Origin: Spirodela intermedia
Taxonomy: Eukaryota; Streptophyta; Magnoliopsida; Alismatales; Araceae
Reading direction: 5' to 3'
Length of the DNA: 64,000 nucleotides
NCBI GenBank assembly: GCA_902729315.2
Contig: LR746276.1
Span: 1,031,169-1,095,168, forward strand
The translations under genes and the position numbers were made by a program. The stretch's first letter is position 1. Each line of letters starts with the position of its first letter. Shown in pieces: positions 35,858-47,571 of this stretch. A model generated the notes under the pieces. It saw only the letters and a program-made list of their open reading frames with translations. It did not search any database and was not told the origin of the DNA.

Positions 35858-37473
35858 TATAAGAGCTGTCCAGCTGGAGACATTAAATTCAGCGCTGCAT
35901 GGGAGGCAACCCATGGTTTTTATTTCATTCTGTTTGATTTTTTTTTAAGCTCTGTTTTTCTTAGAATTTCGCAGTACTTGTTTCTGTATTTGTTTTTCTT
36001 TCGAAAAAGTGCAGGAGGAGTGTAAGATGAAGTGGAAAATTAAAAACGAGGTTGAGGTGATATCTTTCTGAGCTTCATCATTTATGAAAATATTTTTAAT
36101 GCTTAACTTTGCAGATATGCATGCTTCACTTGAAAATTATATTTTCTGCATATTCTGTTTCGAGTTTTCTGTGTCATTGAGGACAATGTCATTTTTAAGT
36201 TGGGGGGTGAAGTATTCATTATTAATTTATGCTGTAGGATGATTAAGAACATGTGTTTGCATTTTATTCAACTTAGAACAGCAACTAAAAAAAATAAAAA
36301 TAAAATAAAATTCGGAAAAATTGCAACATCTATTTTCTGGTTTTCTGTCAGAAACAACAGACTGTCAAAAACAGAAGACAAAAAACAGCCCGAAATTTGA
36401 AATTCTAGAAGACCCTTTTCTCACATTTCAATCCCCTAGATATATATTACTGAAATTCGAAATTACAGCTATAAAGAAGATAGTTTTGATTTATTTTTGA
36501 CAAATTTATTGCTGCTAAAAATAGAACTGAAAACAGAAAACGGAATTGTCAGAACTATCTAATTTACAAATTCCTTACATCATATTGCATGCATGAAAAA
36601 TTAAATCAATTAGATTGATTGATACCAAAAGATACTAGGAAGATTATTATTGAGTCAAAAGAATGATCTAGTAGCATGAAATGTTGGAATACTCCTTGGA
36701 TACATGATAGATAACATGGATTTGATTTTACAGATTTTCACTTCATGATCTTGATGGATAATATTTACTTGATGTCAAAATTTGATTGATCATTTGAGTT
36801 TAATGGAGATTTTTGCACCCTGATCTATAGGACTTGTGAGGAGAAATCACTTATTTCAAAAAAAAAAAAAAAAAAAAAAAAGAGAGAGCAATGTGAAAAA
36901 TCTAGAAACGAAGAGTACACATGGAGGGTGTGAGACATCATTCTCATTGTCGAAAATCGTGCATAGAAAAACACTTGCTGAAAAATAAGTGGATAAAGTG
37001 AAAGCCCTGAAAATGAAGAGTACACATGGAGGGTGTGAGACATCATTCTTATTGTCGAAATTTGTCTACAGGAAAAGCTACTTATCCACTATATATATAA
37101 AAAAAAAAAAGAAGGAAGAAATATAGTGCAAACTTCAAAAATCAAGTCATAGAAAAAGGGAAATGTAAGATCAATATTATTCTTGGATGAGTATTGATAA
37201 TTGGAACATCTTGTAAATACATCTATGAGTGAAGAAGTGATAAAGATGTGAATAGAAGAAGTGAAGTCTAGATTGTTATTCCAAGGAGTGTTTAAACATT
37301 TAAGTGCTTGACATCATTCTTAAATACTTGATATAAGAATCCAAAGTGTTTAAAGGTGCATCATTTCTAATTGTATTTCTTTTCTGTATTGAAATGTGAT
37401 GTTTGAGATTTGTAAATTTTTATTTTCGTAATTCCATTGCTAAGGGACTAGCAATGATTTAAGTTGGGGGGTG
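35858..37473 (+). other. 3' noncoding region of the gag-only element, with PPT
   Basis: Collinear with 28,290-29,690 of the pol-bearing element. It holds CATGGGAGGCAACCCATG (35,897-35,914), an internal PPT-like AAGTTGGGGGGTGAAG (36,197-36,212), a 24-nt poly-A run near 36,857, a 46-bp unit repeated at 36,910-36,955 and 37,015-37,060, and the PPT AAGTTGGGGGGTG (37,461-37,473) touching the 3' LTR. The region is open only in short frames and is taken as noncoding. Confidence 0.8.
36910..37060 (+). repeat. 46-bp unit repeated at 105-bp spacing
   Basis: Two nearly identical copies (36,910-36,955 and 37,015-37,060) with core TACACATGGAGGGTGTGAG. The pair is kept with the same spacing in the element at 28.3-29.7 kb and in the fragment at 57.5-58.3 kb. 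Confidence 0.85.
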
Positions 37474-39245
37474 TGATAAGTCTTCATTATCATGAGTTAA
37501 TAATTAGTAAATAATATAGTTTTAGCCTTAACTCATGATAAATAGACTTATATTTGTGTTAAAGCATGAAAAGTGGTTTTCAGTTGATTAACGTGAATTT
37601 TTGGGTAATTATGTGATTTTATACGATTTTTACAGTCTTAGTTTTGAGATAAACGAAGAACAAGAAATAAAAATAAAAATATTGCAAAATGGGGAGACCC
37701 GCCGGCCAGCCGGGCCCGCAAGCGGGTCGGAAGCGCAGTCGGGGAGTAGCCGCGAGCAGGGGCTCGAGCGGCTTGCTTGGATCGATAGGGGCACGTGTGC
37801 GCCACTCCCCTTCCACGTCACCGGTGGTCAGCCGGCTGTGGGGCAAGGAGTGGTCGTACACGCGAGAGGATTTTGCCTACAAAGCTAACTTTACTATATA
37901 TTCGCCCAAATAATCCGCGCACAACCGATGTGGGACTAAACCCGCGTCACACCTTGTTCAGGGGCGGGCGACCGCCGCGGGTTCGAATCCTCCCAGAGTC
38001 AAAATTCATATATTTTTAACTGATTATCGCGACTTTCCTGCAGATCGCCGGTGAAGGATTAAGCAACCGGAATCGCTGGATCATCGGCGAAAATCTCGTC
38101 AACGCGATTCGCGGAGCATTGCTACTAAAATTTCTGAACGATTCGCGATAAAAGGATCGCAATCCATCGAGTAAATCATCTCCGATTGATCGACGAACAA
38201 GCCGTCGTCGGGAAGAGGACGATCCGCCGGGAGACCAGTCGCCACCTCCTGAGAGCGTACCAGATGCGATGAAGAGCCTCCTCTTGCTGCGCGGACCTGA
38301 GGATGAAGCTCCCTAACACGCGCCTCACCTCCATCCAGCCCCTCTCCGTCGGGTGACAGCCGCCGGAGAGCCGCAAAGTCGCCGTTTTTCCGCTCCGCCG
38401 GGTGACAGCCGCCGGAGACGATTCGACGACCCACTTCATTGGTCTCTAGACTTCGCGAGAAGATCTAGAGATTGCCCACGTCGTCTTTGTCCAAGGAGAG
38501 CCTTCGAGGCCGTGGACACTGCACGACGACCCTCCCGAACGCTCAGGATTCCGGTGCATCGCCGACGCGTCGCCGTCGCGACGCCGGAACTCTGTTTTCC
38601 TGCTTTATCTAGAGATTGCCCACGTCGTCTTTGTCCAAGGAGAGCCTTCGAGGCCGTGGACACTGCACGACGATCCTCCCGAACGCTCAGGATTCCGGTG
38701 CATCGCCGACGCATCGCCGTCGCGACGCCGGAACTCTGTTTTCCTGCTTTCAATTTAATTTACGCTTCATTTAGTGATACTTTGTTGATTTTTATTTACC
38801 AAACTATACTTTGTTCAACTACGATTCTTCCGGCTTTTACAGATCTTAATTTGATTAATTGAGTCGTCTGTAATCGCCTACGTAAGAATCGCCGGGCGGA
38901 ACTGTGTTTCCGCCTGATTCGCGTTCGCCGGGCGCTGACGTCATCCTGACGTCCGCACCCTTATTTCCTTTTTTTTTCGTGAATTTTAAATATATTTCCT
39001 TTTTATTTCCTAGTATAAAATTCGTAAGAAAATCGTACTCATTGAGAAAAATTCTGAATAATTACCAGATATCATATTACATCCCTGTGATCGACCTGGA
39101 AAATTACCGCTATTTTTGGAATTTTTATTGAATTATAATTGATATATTTATTTAGAAATACTTCTAAATATCCGAAAATTCGTATTTTCTAGTTTTATAA
39201 ATTTTATATTTGCGTGATTTAACATACAACGACTGAGTCACGTCA
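37474..39245 (+). repeat. 3' LTR of the gag-only element (LTR-A)
   Basis: 1,772 bp, TGATAAG ... ACGTCA, almost identical to the 5' LTR, including the 144-bp tandem duplication (38,463-38,750) and the B-box motif (37,980-37,990). Confidence 0.97.
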
Positions 39246-39250
39246 GGCAA
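39246..39250. repeat. Target site duplication, right (GGCAA)
   Basis: Exact repeat of 31,375-31,379, fixing the outer border of the element. Confidence 0.95.
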
Positions 39251-39693
39251 TAATGGGTAAATTTAATGCAAACATGCCTTACCTTATGACAATTTCAAAC
39301 GAATTAAGAAGTGTAGTAAAATTGTGTGATAGTGTAACAGTGTGGATGCCCTAGATGCAAGGCACATCATCATTAGATTTGAAAATAGGGAGGGCTTTTG
39401 CATTGTCTGGAGTAGGACGATGTTGGAAGGTGGAGGAACTGTGGATGACAACTTTTCATTGATCCGCCTTCTTCTCCCATGGAGTGAACCCACCCTTCAC
39501 CTTGATTTGGGTGGGGTTCCCATGCATCAAGGTACATTTTCTTAACCCATCAGCCCTCAAATTGATTGTATCCATGATTGACACATTCATTAGTGCTGAT
39601 AGAGATGTAACTCAATTCACACAACTGGACTATTCCCAAGTGTGTAGAAGTGAACATCGCACAGTGCATCCCCAAAACTATTATAATTAAAAA
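39251..39693 (+). pseudogene. DUF4283-type / LINE ORF1-like remnant, 3' part
   Basis: Continues the frame interrupted at 31,374: MGKFNANMPYL directly follows the retrotransposon, then pieces in shifted frames (ALDARHIIIRFENREGF, FPCIKVHFLNPSALKLI, LDYSQVCRSE) that follow the order of DUF4283 domains ('LDxRHVxIRLxxEEDY', 'VWVxLPxLPxHxxNxxAL', 'xARVCVE'). At least two frameshifts and a stop are present. The family is inferred from motif order. Confidence 0.55.
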
Positions 39694-40469
39694 AGGATTG
39701 AGAGGTCATAGAGCAAAAGGTGGTTGTGGAAAATGTATGATCCTATCGTAGTGCATGTTAGAAGATTGGCCATGACAACTGGAACTATCATTTCAATTGA
39801 AAGGAGAGGGGGTGCCAAGGGAGGAGAGGGATGGGGAATGAGAAGTCTAGGAGAGGAGGAAGCATGGAGACACTAAGACATGGAAATGGGGGGACGAAAG
39901 GGTAGAGATGGGGAAGTGAAGTAAGGCTATATGGAGGGCAGGCAAGATGGACTGGAAACTACTATAGAAGGAGTTGACATGGAAGAAGGGAGGAAGAGGA
40001 TTGGAGATGAGCAGGTAATGATTACTAGATCTATTGTGGGAGTAGTTGGGAAATCTGTGGAACCACGGAAGACTGGAGCAAGACAAGCTGGAGAGTGTAC
40101 CATAGTAGGGACCTCTAGGATAAGGAAGATACCCTAGTCAGTCAAAGTGTCCCTTAGGTAGTGAGTCAAGAGGATCCCAAGAGGGAGGAGGTAGCAAGAG
40201 TAGGAGAGGGGGAAGGATTATCCCTACTCCTAGTAAGAGAAGCAACATCAAGGGGGCCACGACCACACTAGTATCAGAGCCCCAAGGCCCTGTCCAACAC
40301 ACCACACCACAAGGAGAGAAGATCGATAGCCAAGGGAAGACGATTGAGGAGGGAGATATTCAAGGCAAGGCAACTGAGGTGTAATCTCTCAAGGGAAATC
40401 CAAGAGCCTTAGACCCAAGGTTTATCATATTGAATATGCAAGCATGGCTAGAATAAGGAGGTAGCGTAA
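39694..40469. other. Probable decayed tail of the LINE-like sequence
   Basis: Purine-rich, low-complexity sequence (39,790-40,400) with no clean frame. Its place after a DUF4283 domain suggests the charged C-terminal half of ORF1, but no zinc knuckle is legible. Confidence 0.35.
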
Positions 40470-41245
40470 GTTCCCGATTGGTAGCAGTTCGTGTTGGGTT
40501 GATCTTATGTTGGTCAGTGTGTCACCTCACCAAGCACATCTGATATAAAGGCTCGTGAAGCATTATGATACTAGAAACTTAAGCGTCATGATACCATTAG
40601 GGATATAAAGATAATAATTAAGGATTATTTGGTAAAATAGACATTATCAATTATCTTTAAAATCTTGATAGCAATCGTGAATACGGCAATCCGTTCTTCC
40701 CTTCTTTTGCACAATCAACGTCTCTGGTGATCGACAAAGCTCGTTCCTTCCTCCCTTGACTATACGTAAGGCCTCTAGTGAGTGGTGAGTTCTTTCCTTT
40801 TCCCACAGACAACGGTGACAATGTGGTCAACCCCTCTTTCGATAGATCTCTTTGACAAGCGACGCAGCACTTTCAAACAACACTTCTATGACTTCCAATG
40901 TGGTGTGGCATGTCCAAATAAAACTAAGCCGCCACACTTGTCTCCAATTGTCTAAGAGGCAGATTAAACTTGGACAATAATTTATTTCTTACTTTTAGTA
41001 TTTACTTATCTTCTTTTATGGTAAATTATTTCTATTTCATACATATTTTGATTGAAATGAGTAAAATTAATTCAAAACTTGATGAACGATCTTCGTTCTT
41101 CTTCTAAATCCTCTAAATTTTGTCTTAAATTAAGCTAGGATCATTTTTAACTTATTTTTTATTGATTTTCATAGTTGAATCTCGACATATTTATGTTTTC
41201 AGTGTTTCACAAATAAGAAATATATTTTTATTTTCGAACACGTAG
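40470..41245 (+). repeat. LTR-B fragment, forward
   Basis: Aligns with 62,838-63,480 (forward) and with the reverse complement of 52,600-53,300: shared segments include AAAATAGACATTATCAATTAT, CAAAGCTCGTTCCTTCCTCC and TTCAAAACTTGATGAAC. It diverges after about 41,245. Confidence 0.65.
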
Positions 41246-41700
41246 TCACTAATAGTTGCAAAATAGTAGTTGCACCTATATATTAATATCTTATATATAT
41301 AGGTGTTAATTAATAGGTAGATAATATAATTATACATGTGTTACTGACTTATTATGACATTATAATATTTTATCATTTAAGTCTTAATATATATTATTTT
41401 ACTTATTTTTAATTATATTATGAGACTAACCTCACTTTACTTTTATGAAGTCAAGTGATGATTCTCTCACATTTTTTTGATAATTATTTGCATACAAAGA
41501 CTTAAGTGAGCTCTTATTATGAGTTGAAAATAAAAGAAGAAGTCCAAGCCTTCAACATAATAAAAAGCCTAAGCCTTATAGAGAGGGTTGATGATAACTC
41601 AAGACTTGGGATGTCGTAGGTCCTAAGTGAGGTTATTTAAAACTATTTATATTTTTACTATCATAATCAATCTAATAAGTAGAGAAGGTAAGATAGGGGT
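41246..41700. other. AT-rich sequence, unassigned
   Basis: No gene or recognised repeat. It may be the edge of an unidentified LTR interrupted by the reverse LTR-A that starts at 41,701. Confidence 0.4.
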
Positions 41701-43304
41701 TGACGTAACTCAGTCATTATATAGTAAATCATGTAAATTTAAAATTTATAAAACTAGAAAATATAAATTTTTAGATATTTAGAAGTATTTCTAAAAAAAT
41801 ATATCAATTATAATTCCATAAAAATTCCAAAAATAGTGGTAATTTTCCAAGTCGATCATAAGGATGTAATATAATATTTGGTAATTATTTAGAATTTTCC
41901 TCAAAGAATACTATTTTGTATGAATTTTATATTATTAAGTGAAAAGAAAATATATTTAAAATTCACGAAAAAGTGAAATAAGGGTGCGGACGTTAGGATG
42001 ATGTCAACGTCTGGCGAATGCAAATTAGGCAAAAACATAGTTCCGCTCAATGATTCTTACGTAAGCGATTATGTAAGAATCGTAAAAGCCGAAAGAATCG
42101 TAATAGAATGAAGTATATCTTGGTAAATTTAAAATCAACAAATTATCACTAAATGAAACGTAAAGTAAGTTGAAAGTAGGAAAATAGAGTTCCGGTGTCA
42201 TGGTGACGATACATCGGCGATGCATTGAAATCTTGAGCATTCAGGAGGATAGTCGTGTAGTGTCCATGGCCTCGAAGGCTCTCCTTGGACAAGGATGATG
42301 TGGCCAATTTCTAGATCTCCTTGCAAAGTCTAGAGATCAATAAAATAGGTTGTCGAATCGTCTCCGGCAGCTATCACCCGGTGGAGCGGAAAAATAGCAA
42401 CTTTGCAGCTCTCCGGAAGATGTCACCTAACGGAGAAGAGCTAGATGGAGGTGGGGCGCGTGTCAAGGAGCTTCATCCTTAGGTTCGCGCAGCAAGAGGA
42501 GGCTCTTCATCGCATCTAGTACGCTCTCAAGAGGTGGCGACTCGTCTCTCGGCTGATCGTCCTCTTCCCAATGATGGCTTGTTTGTCAATTAATCGGAGA
42601 TGATTTACTTGATAGATTCGTGATCCTTTTATTGCGAATCGTTCAAAAATTTTAGTAACAATGCTCCCTGAATCATGTTGACGAAATTTTCACTGATGAT
42701 CTAACAATTCTAGTTGCTTAATCCTTCATCGGTGATCTATAGTAAAGTCACGATAATCAGATAAAAAATATAAATTTTGGCTCTAGGAGGATTCGAACCC
42801 ACACTGGTTGTTCGCCTTTTTTAGGGAGGTGACATAGGTTTAGTCCCACATCAGTTGTGCACTGAATTTTTGGGCGAATATATAGTAATGTTAGATTTTT
42901 AAGTAAGTCCCTTTCTCACGTATGTACAGCCACTCTTTGTCCCACAGTCAGTTGACCACTGGTGACATGGAAAGGGAGTGGCACAAATGTGCCTTATCGG
43001 TCCAAGTTGCTCGAGCCCCTAGCTCACGACTCCTCCTTGACTGGACTTTCGATCCACTTGTGGGCCCAACTGGTTGGTGGGACTCCCTATTTTACAATAT
43101 TATATTTTTATTTCTTTTTTTTCATTTATCTCAAAAGTAAGACTATAAAAATCATATAAAATCACAAAATTACTCAAAAATTCACGTTACTCAATTGAAA
43201 ACTACTTTGCATACTTTAACACAAATATAAGTCTATTTATCATGAGTTAAGGCTAAAACTATATTATTTACTAATTATTAACTCATGATAATGAAGACTT
43301 ATCA
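41701..43304 (-). repeat. Solo LTR-A, reverse orientation
   Basis: Full length: TGACGTAACTCAG ... GACTTATCA, the reverse complement of the LTR ends, with no adjacent PBS or PPT. Flanks are GGGGT and AGAGT, a possible 5-bp target duplication with two transitions. CpG-poor and thus older than the element at 31.4 kb. Confidence 0.8.
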
Positions 43305-44812
43305 AGAGTCGAACCACAAGGAGAAAGACTAATGATCTTAAGAAATCTTAAGTAATGAGAAGAAATAAGTAAGAAAATTGACAAGAGAAAGAGAGATGGG
43401 AGATGAGTGGCAGATGAAAAATATGAGTGAAATGAGGTGTAATGAAGGAAACCCTAGATCATGATTGACCTAGGGAGTGTAGAAAAGAAGTTTTGAGAGT
43501 ATTTTAATGAGAAATAGTGGTTGAGGTTGATAAAGAATAATGTAACTACTAAAAATATTGGTGTCATATGTTGGAAGAAAACACTTTGATCTTGTGATTT
43601 CTGACTATAGTGAGTGTTTTAAGTTTTTCTTAAGCTAGATTTTCAAGAAGACATTTAGGTAAGTGCTAAAAGAAGAAAAGAGAGTGTCGCCGCACATCAC
43701 ATACAACAGTGCACCAAATATATATAAAACTTATGTGGCTGAAACGTGTCGTTAATTGGGGAAAATTATGGAAAAACCCTTAGAATGTGTGAAATAATAT
43801 ATATATATCCCTAAATTACTTAAATATCCTCAACTCAAATATATCAAAATAAATTCAAAAAAATCATAAAAAATTCAAAAATATTTGTGAAATAAGTATT
43901 TTTTATAATAATTATGAAGTTACTATTTGGCTATTTTATGGATGATAACATGCTAAAACAAGATATTTAATCCTAAAATATATTCACTTTAAGGTAATTA
44001 ATGAGTAGTTTTAACATACTATCAGTTGGCCTAATATATTTATGGCCCAAGAGAGAGCATCATCTTGGCCTAGCCCATTTGGACTTAAAAGGGCTATCAA
44101 GAGATGAGATCTAGGCCGCCTATCTTAGGGCACCTTAAGATGAGATTAAAAGAAGGATTAGAGCACCACCCTCATGAAATGATCTAGGCCGTCCACTAAG
44201 AGAGTTGGTTATTAATCATAACCATCCATTAGAGGGGCCTAATTCTCGAGAGGATTAAGGTATTTCACCCCCTTCTTAGAGGGCGCTTTTTGGCTCTCTC
44301 TTTAGTAGTGACTAGTTAAAGGAAATAAGAGAAAAATCAAGGCCTGATTAAAAGCATTCCCGTGCCTAAAATCATCATGAAGAAGAGATTACTTGAAGCG
44401 TATCAAGATCATCTTGGATCAAGTATCATTCGACTTAGAACTAACGCACAACGAGGTTTGTGCAATGTCCAGATTTTGGATGTCTTTGTAATCCTCTCCA
44501 TAGATAAATTAACTTTTAATTTGAATTAGTTTTATCATTTATTTTATCATTTCATTACATTAGATCTATTTTATCCTCTTTGTCACGTTTTTCATAACTC
44601 TTGTCTTTACTCTTTTACATTTAATTTCACCCTTCACAATCTCAAGGATATATATATATATATAAAATAAAATAAGTGAAATTCTTACTTACAATACCCA
44701 TGCTCTTTAAGGATCGACCCTTACTTATCATAAATATAAGAGTAAGATTTTATAAATATTATTTACATGAATTTGATTGTGTCACAACAACATATTTAAA
44801 TTTTAATTTGAG
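43305..44812. other. Unassigned repeat-like sequence
   Basis: No coding frame. GAGTCGAACCACAAGGAG at the left and ATCGACCCTTACTTATCA near 44,713 resemble wording often seen in plant LTRs, so this may be a third LTR family; not identified. Confidence 0.35.
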
Positions 44813-44889
44813 TTCATTAGTCATTGAGATTAAAGGCTGATTAATGAGAATCTAATGGTTAAAGCAAATTAGAGACATTCATGACTAAT

Positions 44890-46520
44890 CGACGCGACTC
44901 AATCATTGTATATTAAATCACGTAAATATAAAATTTATAAAACTAAAAAAAATAAATTTTTGAATATTTAGAAGTATTTATGAACAAATATATCAATTAT
45001 AATTCAATAAAACTTCCAAAAATAGCAATAATTTTCCAGGTCAATCATAGGGATGTAATATAATATCTGGTAATTATTTAGAATTTTCTTTAGATAATAC
45101 TATTTTATATGAATTTTATACTAAGAAATGAAAATGAAATATATTTAATATTCACAAAAAAAGGAAATAAGGGTGCGGGCATCAAGATGATGTCAGCACT
45201 TGGCAAATGCGAATCGAGCAGAAATAGAGTTCCACCCAGTGATTCTTACATAAGCACTTACATATGATTTAATTAATCAAATTAAGATTTGTAAAAGTTG
45301 GAAAAATCGTAATTGAGCAAAGTGTATTTTGGTAAATTAAAAATACAAAAATTATCACTAAATGAAGCATAAAGTAAATTGAAAATAGAAAAACAGAGTT
45401 CCAGTGTCATGACGGCGATGCGTCAGCAATGCACCAGAATCTTGAGCGTTCAGGAGGATTGTCGTGTAGTGTCCATGGCCTTGAAGGCTCTCTTTGGACG
45501 AAGGTGACGTGGGCAATCTCTAGATCTTTTCGTGAAGTCTAGAGATTAATGAAATGGGTCGTCGAGTCATTTCCGGTGGCTGTCACTTAACAGAGCGGAA
45601 AAACGGTGACTTTGCGGCTCTCTAGCGACTGTCACCCAACAGAGAGGAGCTAGATGGAGGTGGGGCGCATGTCAAGGAGCTTCATCCTCAGGTCCGCACA
45701 GTCAAAGGAGGCTCTTCATCACATCTGGTACGCTCTTAGGAGGTGGCGACTCGTCTCCTGGCAGATCATCATCTTCCCAACGATGGCTTGTTTGTCGATC
45801 AATCGGAGATTATTTACTTGATGGATTTGTGATCTTTTTATCGCGAATCATTCAGCAATTTTAGTAGCAATGCTCCGCGAATCGCGTTGACGAGATTTTT
45901 GGTGATGATCTAGCGATTCTCGTTGCTTAATCCTTCACCGACGATCTGTAGGAAAGTCGCGATAATCACATAAAAATATATGAATTTTGACTATGAGAGG
46001 ATTTGAACCCACACCAGTCGCCTGCCTCTTCTAAAGAAGGTGTGACGGGGGTTTAGTCCCACATCGGTTGTGCGCCAATTTTTCAAGCAAATATATAGTA
46101 ATGTTAGCTTTCTAAGCAAAGTCCCTTCTCTCACGTGTACGATCACTCCTTGCCTCACAACTAGCTAGCCATTGGTGATGTGGAAGAGGGAGTGGCACAC
46201 ACGTGCCCTTATCGGTCCAAGCTACTCGAGCCCCTACTCACGGCTACCCCCCGATTGTGCTTCTAACTCGCTTGCAGGCCCGGCTGGCCAGCGGGTCCCC
46301 CCATTTTTGTAATATTTTTATTTTTATTTATTTTTCTTTATTTATCTCAAAAGTAAGACTATAAAAATTATATAAAATCACATAATTACCCAAATTTTCA
46401 CTTTAATTAACTGAAAACCACTTTTCACACTTTAACACAAATATAACTATATTTATCATGAGTTAAGGCTAAAACTATATTATTTACTAATTATTAACTC
46501 ATGATAATGAAGACTTATCA
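44890..46520 (-). repeat. Solo LTR-A, reverse, inserted in LTR-B
   Basis: Full-length reverse LTR-A flanked by CTAAT (44,885-44,889) and CTAAC (46,521-46,525), a target duplication with one mismatch, in the middle of an otherwise continuous LTR-B. The TG end has mutated to CG. Confidence 0.85.
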
Positions 46521-46657
46521 CTAACCTTATGTCATGTGTGTGAATTCTCGAGCACACATCCATCTAAGAATAATGTTTACCATGAAAATAAGTTGACCGT
46601 ATTTCTCTCCTTCTTTATCTTTGTCTTATATATATATATATATATATGTCATGAGAC

Positions 46658-46990
46658 TGCTTCTTCTCTCTCCATCTCTCGTGAGATCTCTCCCTTTCTC
46701 TTGATCAATCTCTTTCTCTTTCTCTCTAACAATTGATCTTCCTCTCTCTTCTCTCTCTCTCCTCTCTCTTTCTCGTGAGACCTTTCTCTATCTCTATCTC
46801 ACATGAGATTTCCTTCTCTCTCTCCTCTCTCTTTCTCATGAGACCTTTCTCTATCTCTATCTCAGATGAGATTTCCTTCTCTCTCTTCTCTCTCTCTCTC
46901 CATCTCACATGAGATTTCTTTCTCTCTCTTCTCTCTCTCTCTCCATCTCACATGAAACTTTTCCTATCTCTTCTCTCTCTCTTTTTCTCC
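46658..46990. repeat. Pyrimidine-rich minisatellite inside LTR-B
   Basis: Degenerate tandem units of about 65-70 nt made of CTCT runs punctuated by TCTCATGAGA or CTCACATGAGA. Related arrays lie at 52,190-52,400 (as GA-rich) and 63,655-63,960. Confidence 0.8.
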
Positions 46991-47237
46991 TTCCTTTTCT
47001 TCACTTCCCTTCTTTATTCTTCTCACCTCACCCTTCTATTTTATTATTTATATTAAATATTAATATAATATTAAAATTACTTTATATATAAACTAAATTA
47101 CTTTTCATGACAAATTGATCAATCTCCCTATGTTCGACCTAAGACTTACTTCTATATTAATCTTTTATTAAGTTTTAGTTATAAATATTATTAGATAATG
47201 TGCATTTAAGCACAATGACAAGTGCACATCATCTTTT

Positions 47238-47255
47238 TGGCATCATTGTTGAGGA
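47238..47255 (+). other. Degenerate primer binding site of the LTR-B element
   Basis: TGGCATCATTGTTGAGGA resembles the tRNA-Asp PBS (TGGCGCCGTTGCCGGGGA) with C-to-T and G-to-A changes. It lies just after the LTR-B end. Confidence 0.65.
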
Positions 47256-47571
47256 GATTTGTTTTCAATTAGTGTTAATTGATTTAGTTTTTTTCATATT
47301 TCAGTGATTTTTTTAAAAATATAATTATTAGACCTTTCATTATTTTTATTATTTCATTTAAATATTATTTCGAAAAATGAAAAAAAAGTTTATTAGGCTC
47401 AATTGATTTCTATTTATTTCATAAATTAGAATTTTAACTCTTTAATTTCTATTTATTTACTTGAGTATTTTAAATTTCACATTAATTTTATACTTCTCTT
47501 TGACATACTTATTAGAATTATATATTCATGTCATGATCATTGCTATATTTAAATTATAAAAAACTTAATTA

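Larger units (their letters stand above)
31380..39245 (+). mobile_element. Complete young gag-only LTR retrotransposon (TR-GAG type, Athila lineage)
   Basis: A 7,866-bp element: 5' LTR 31,380-33,146, PBS 33,152-33,169, gag-plus-extension ORF 33,362-35,857, noncoding 3' region, PPT 37,461-37,473, 3' LTR 37,474-39,245, and flanking GGCAA duplications. The LTRs begin TG and end CA and differ by six or seven substitutions plus one 5-bp deletion in the 5' LTR, about 0.4 percent. There is no protease, RT, RNase H or integrase anywhere inside. Gag-only elements with complete LTRs are known in plants as TR-GAGs and are thought to be mobilised by autonomous relatives; the pol-bearing Athila-like remnant at 23.3-29.7 kb is the nearest relative here. 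It sits inside a LINE-like ORF1 pseudogene. Confidence 0.95.
44813..47231 (+). repeat. LTR-B, forward, interrupted by an LTR-A insertion
   Basis: The parts 44,813-44,889 and 46,521-47,231 together match LTR-B elsewhere (63,490-64,000 forward; 51,927-52,600 reverse): GATTAAAGGCTGATTAATGAG, GTCATGTGTGTGAATTC, the pyrimidine minisatellite, and the end GACAAGTGCACATCA. It ends 6 nt before a PBS-like site, so it is the 5' LTR of the gag remnant that follows. Confidence 0.75.

Noticed and set aside
36825-37046. 73-codon minus-strand frame with a repeated peptide
   Set aside because: The peptide repeat is just the antisense reading of the paired 46-bp noncoding units.
35858-37473. Envelope-like ORF downstream of gag, as in some Athila elements
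   Set aside because: Only short frames without signal peptide or membrane segments; the same region is noncoding in the pol-bearing relative.
46726-46908. Glu/Arg-rich minus-strand frame
   Set aside because: Pure translation of the CT/GA minisatellite.
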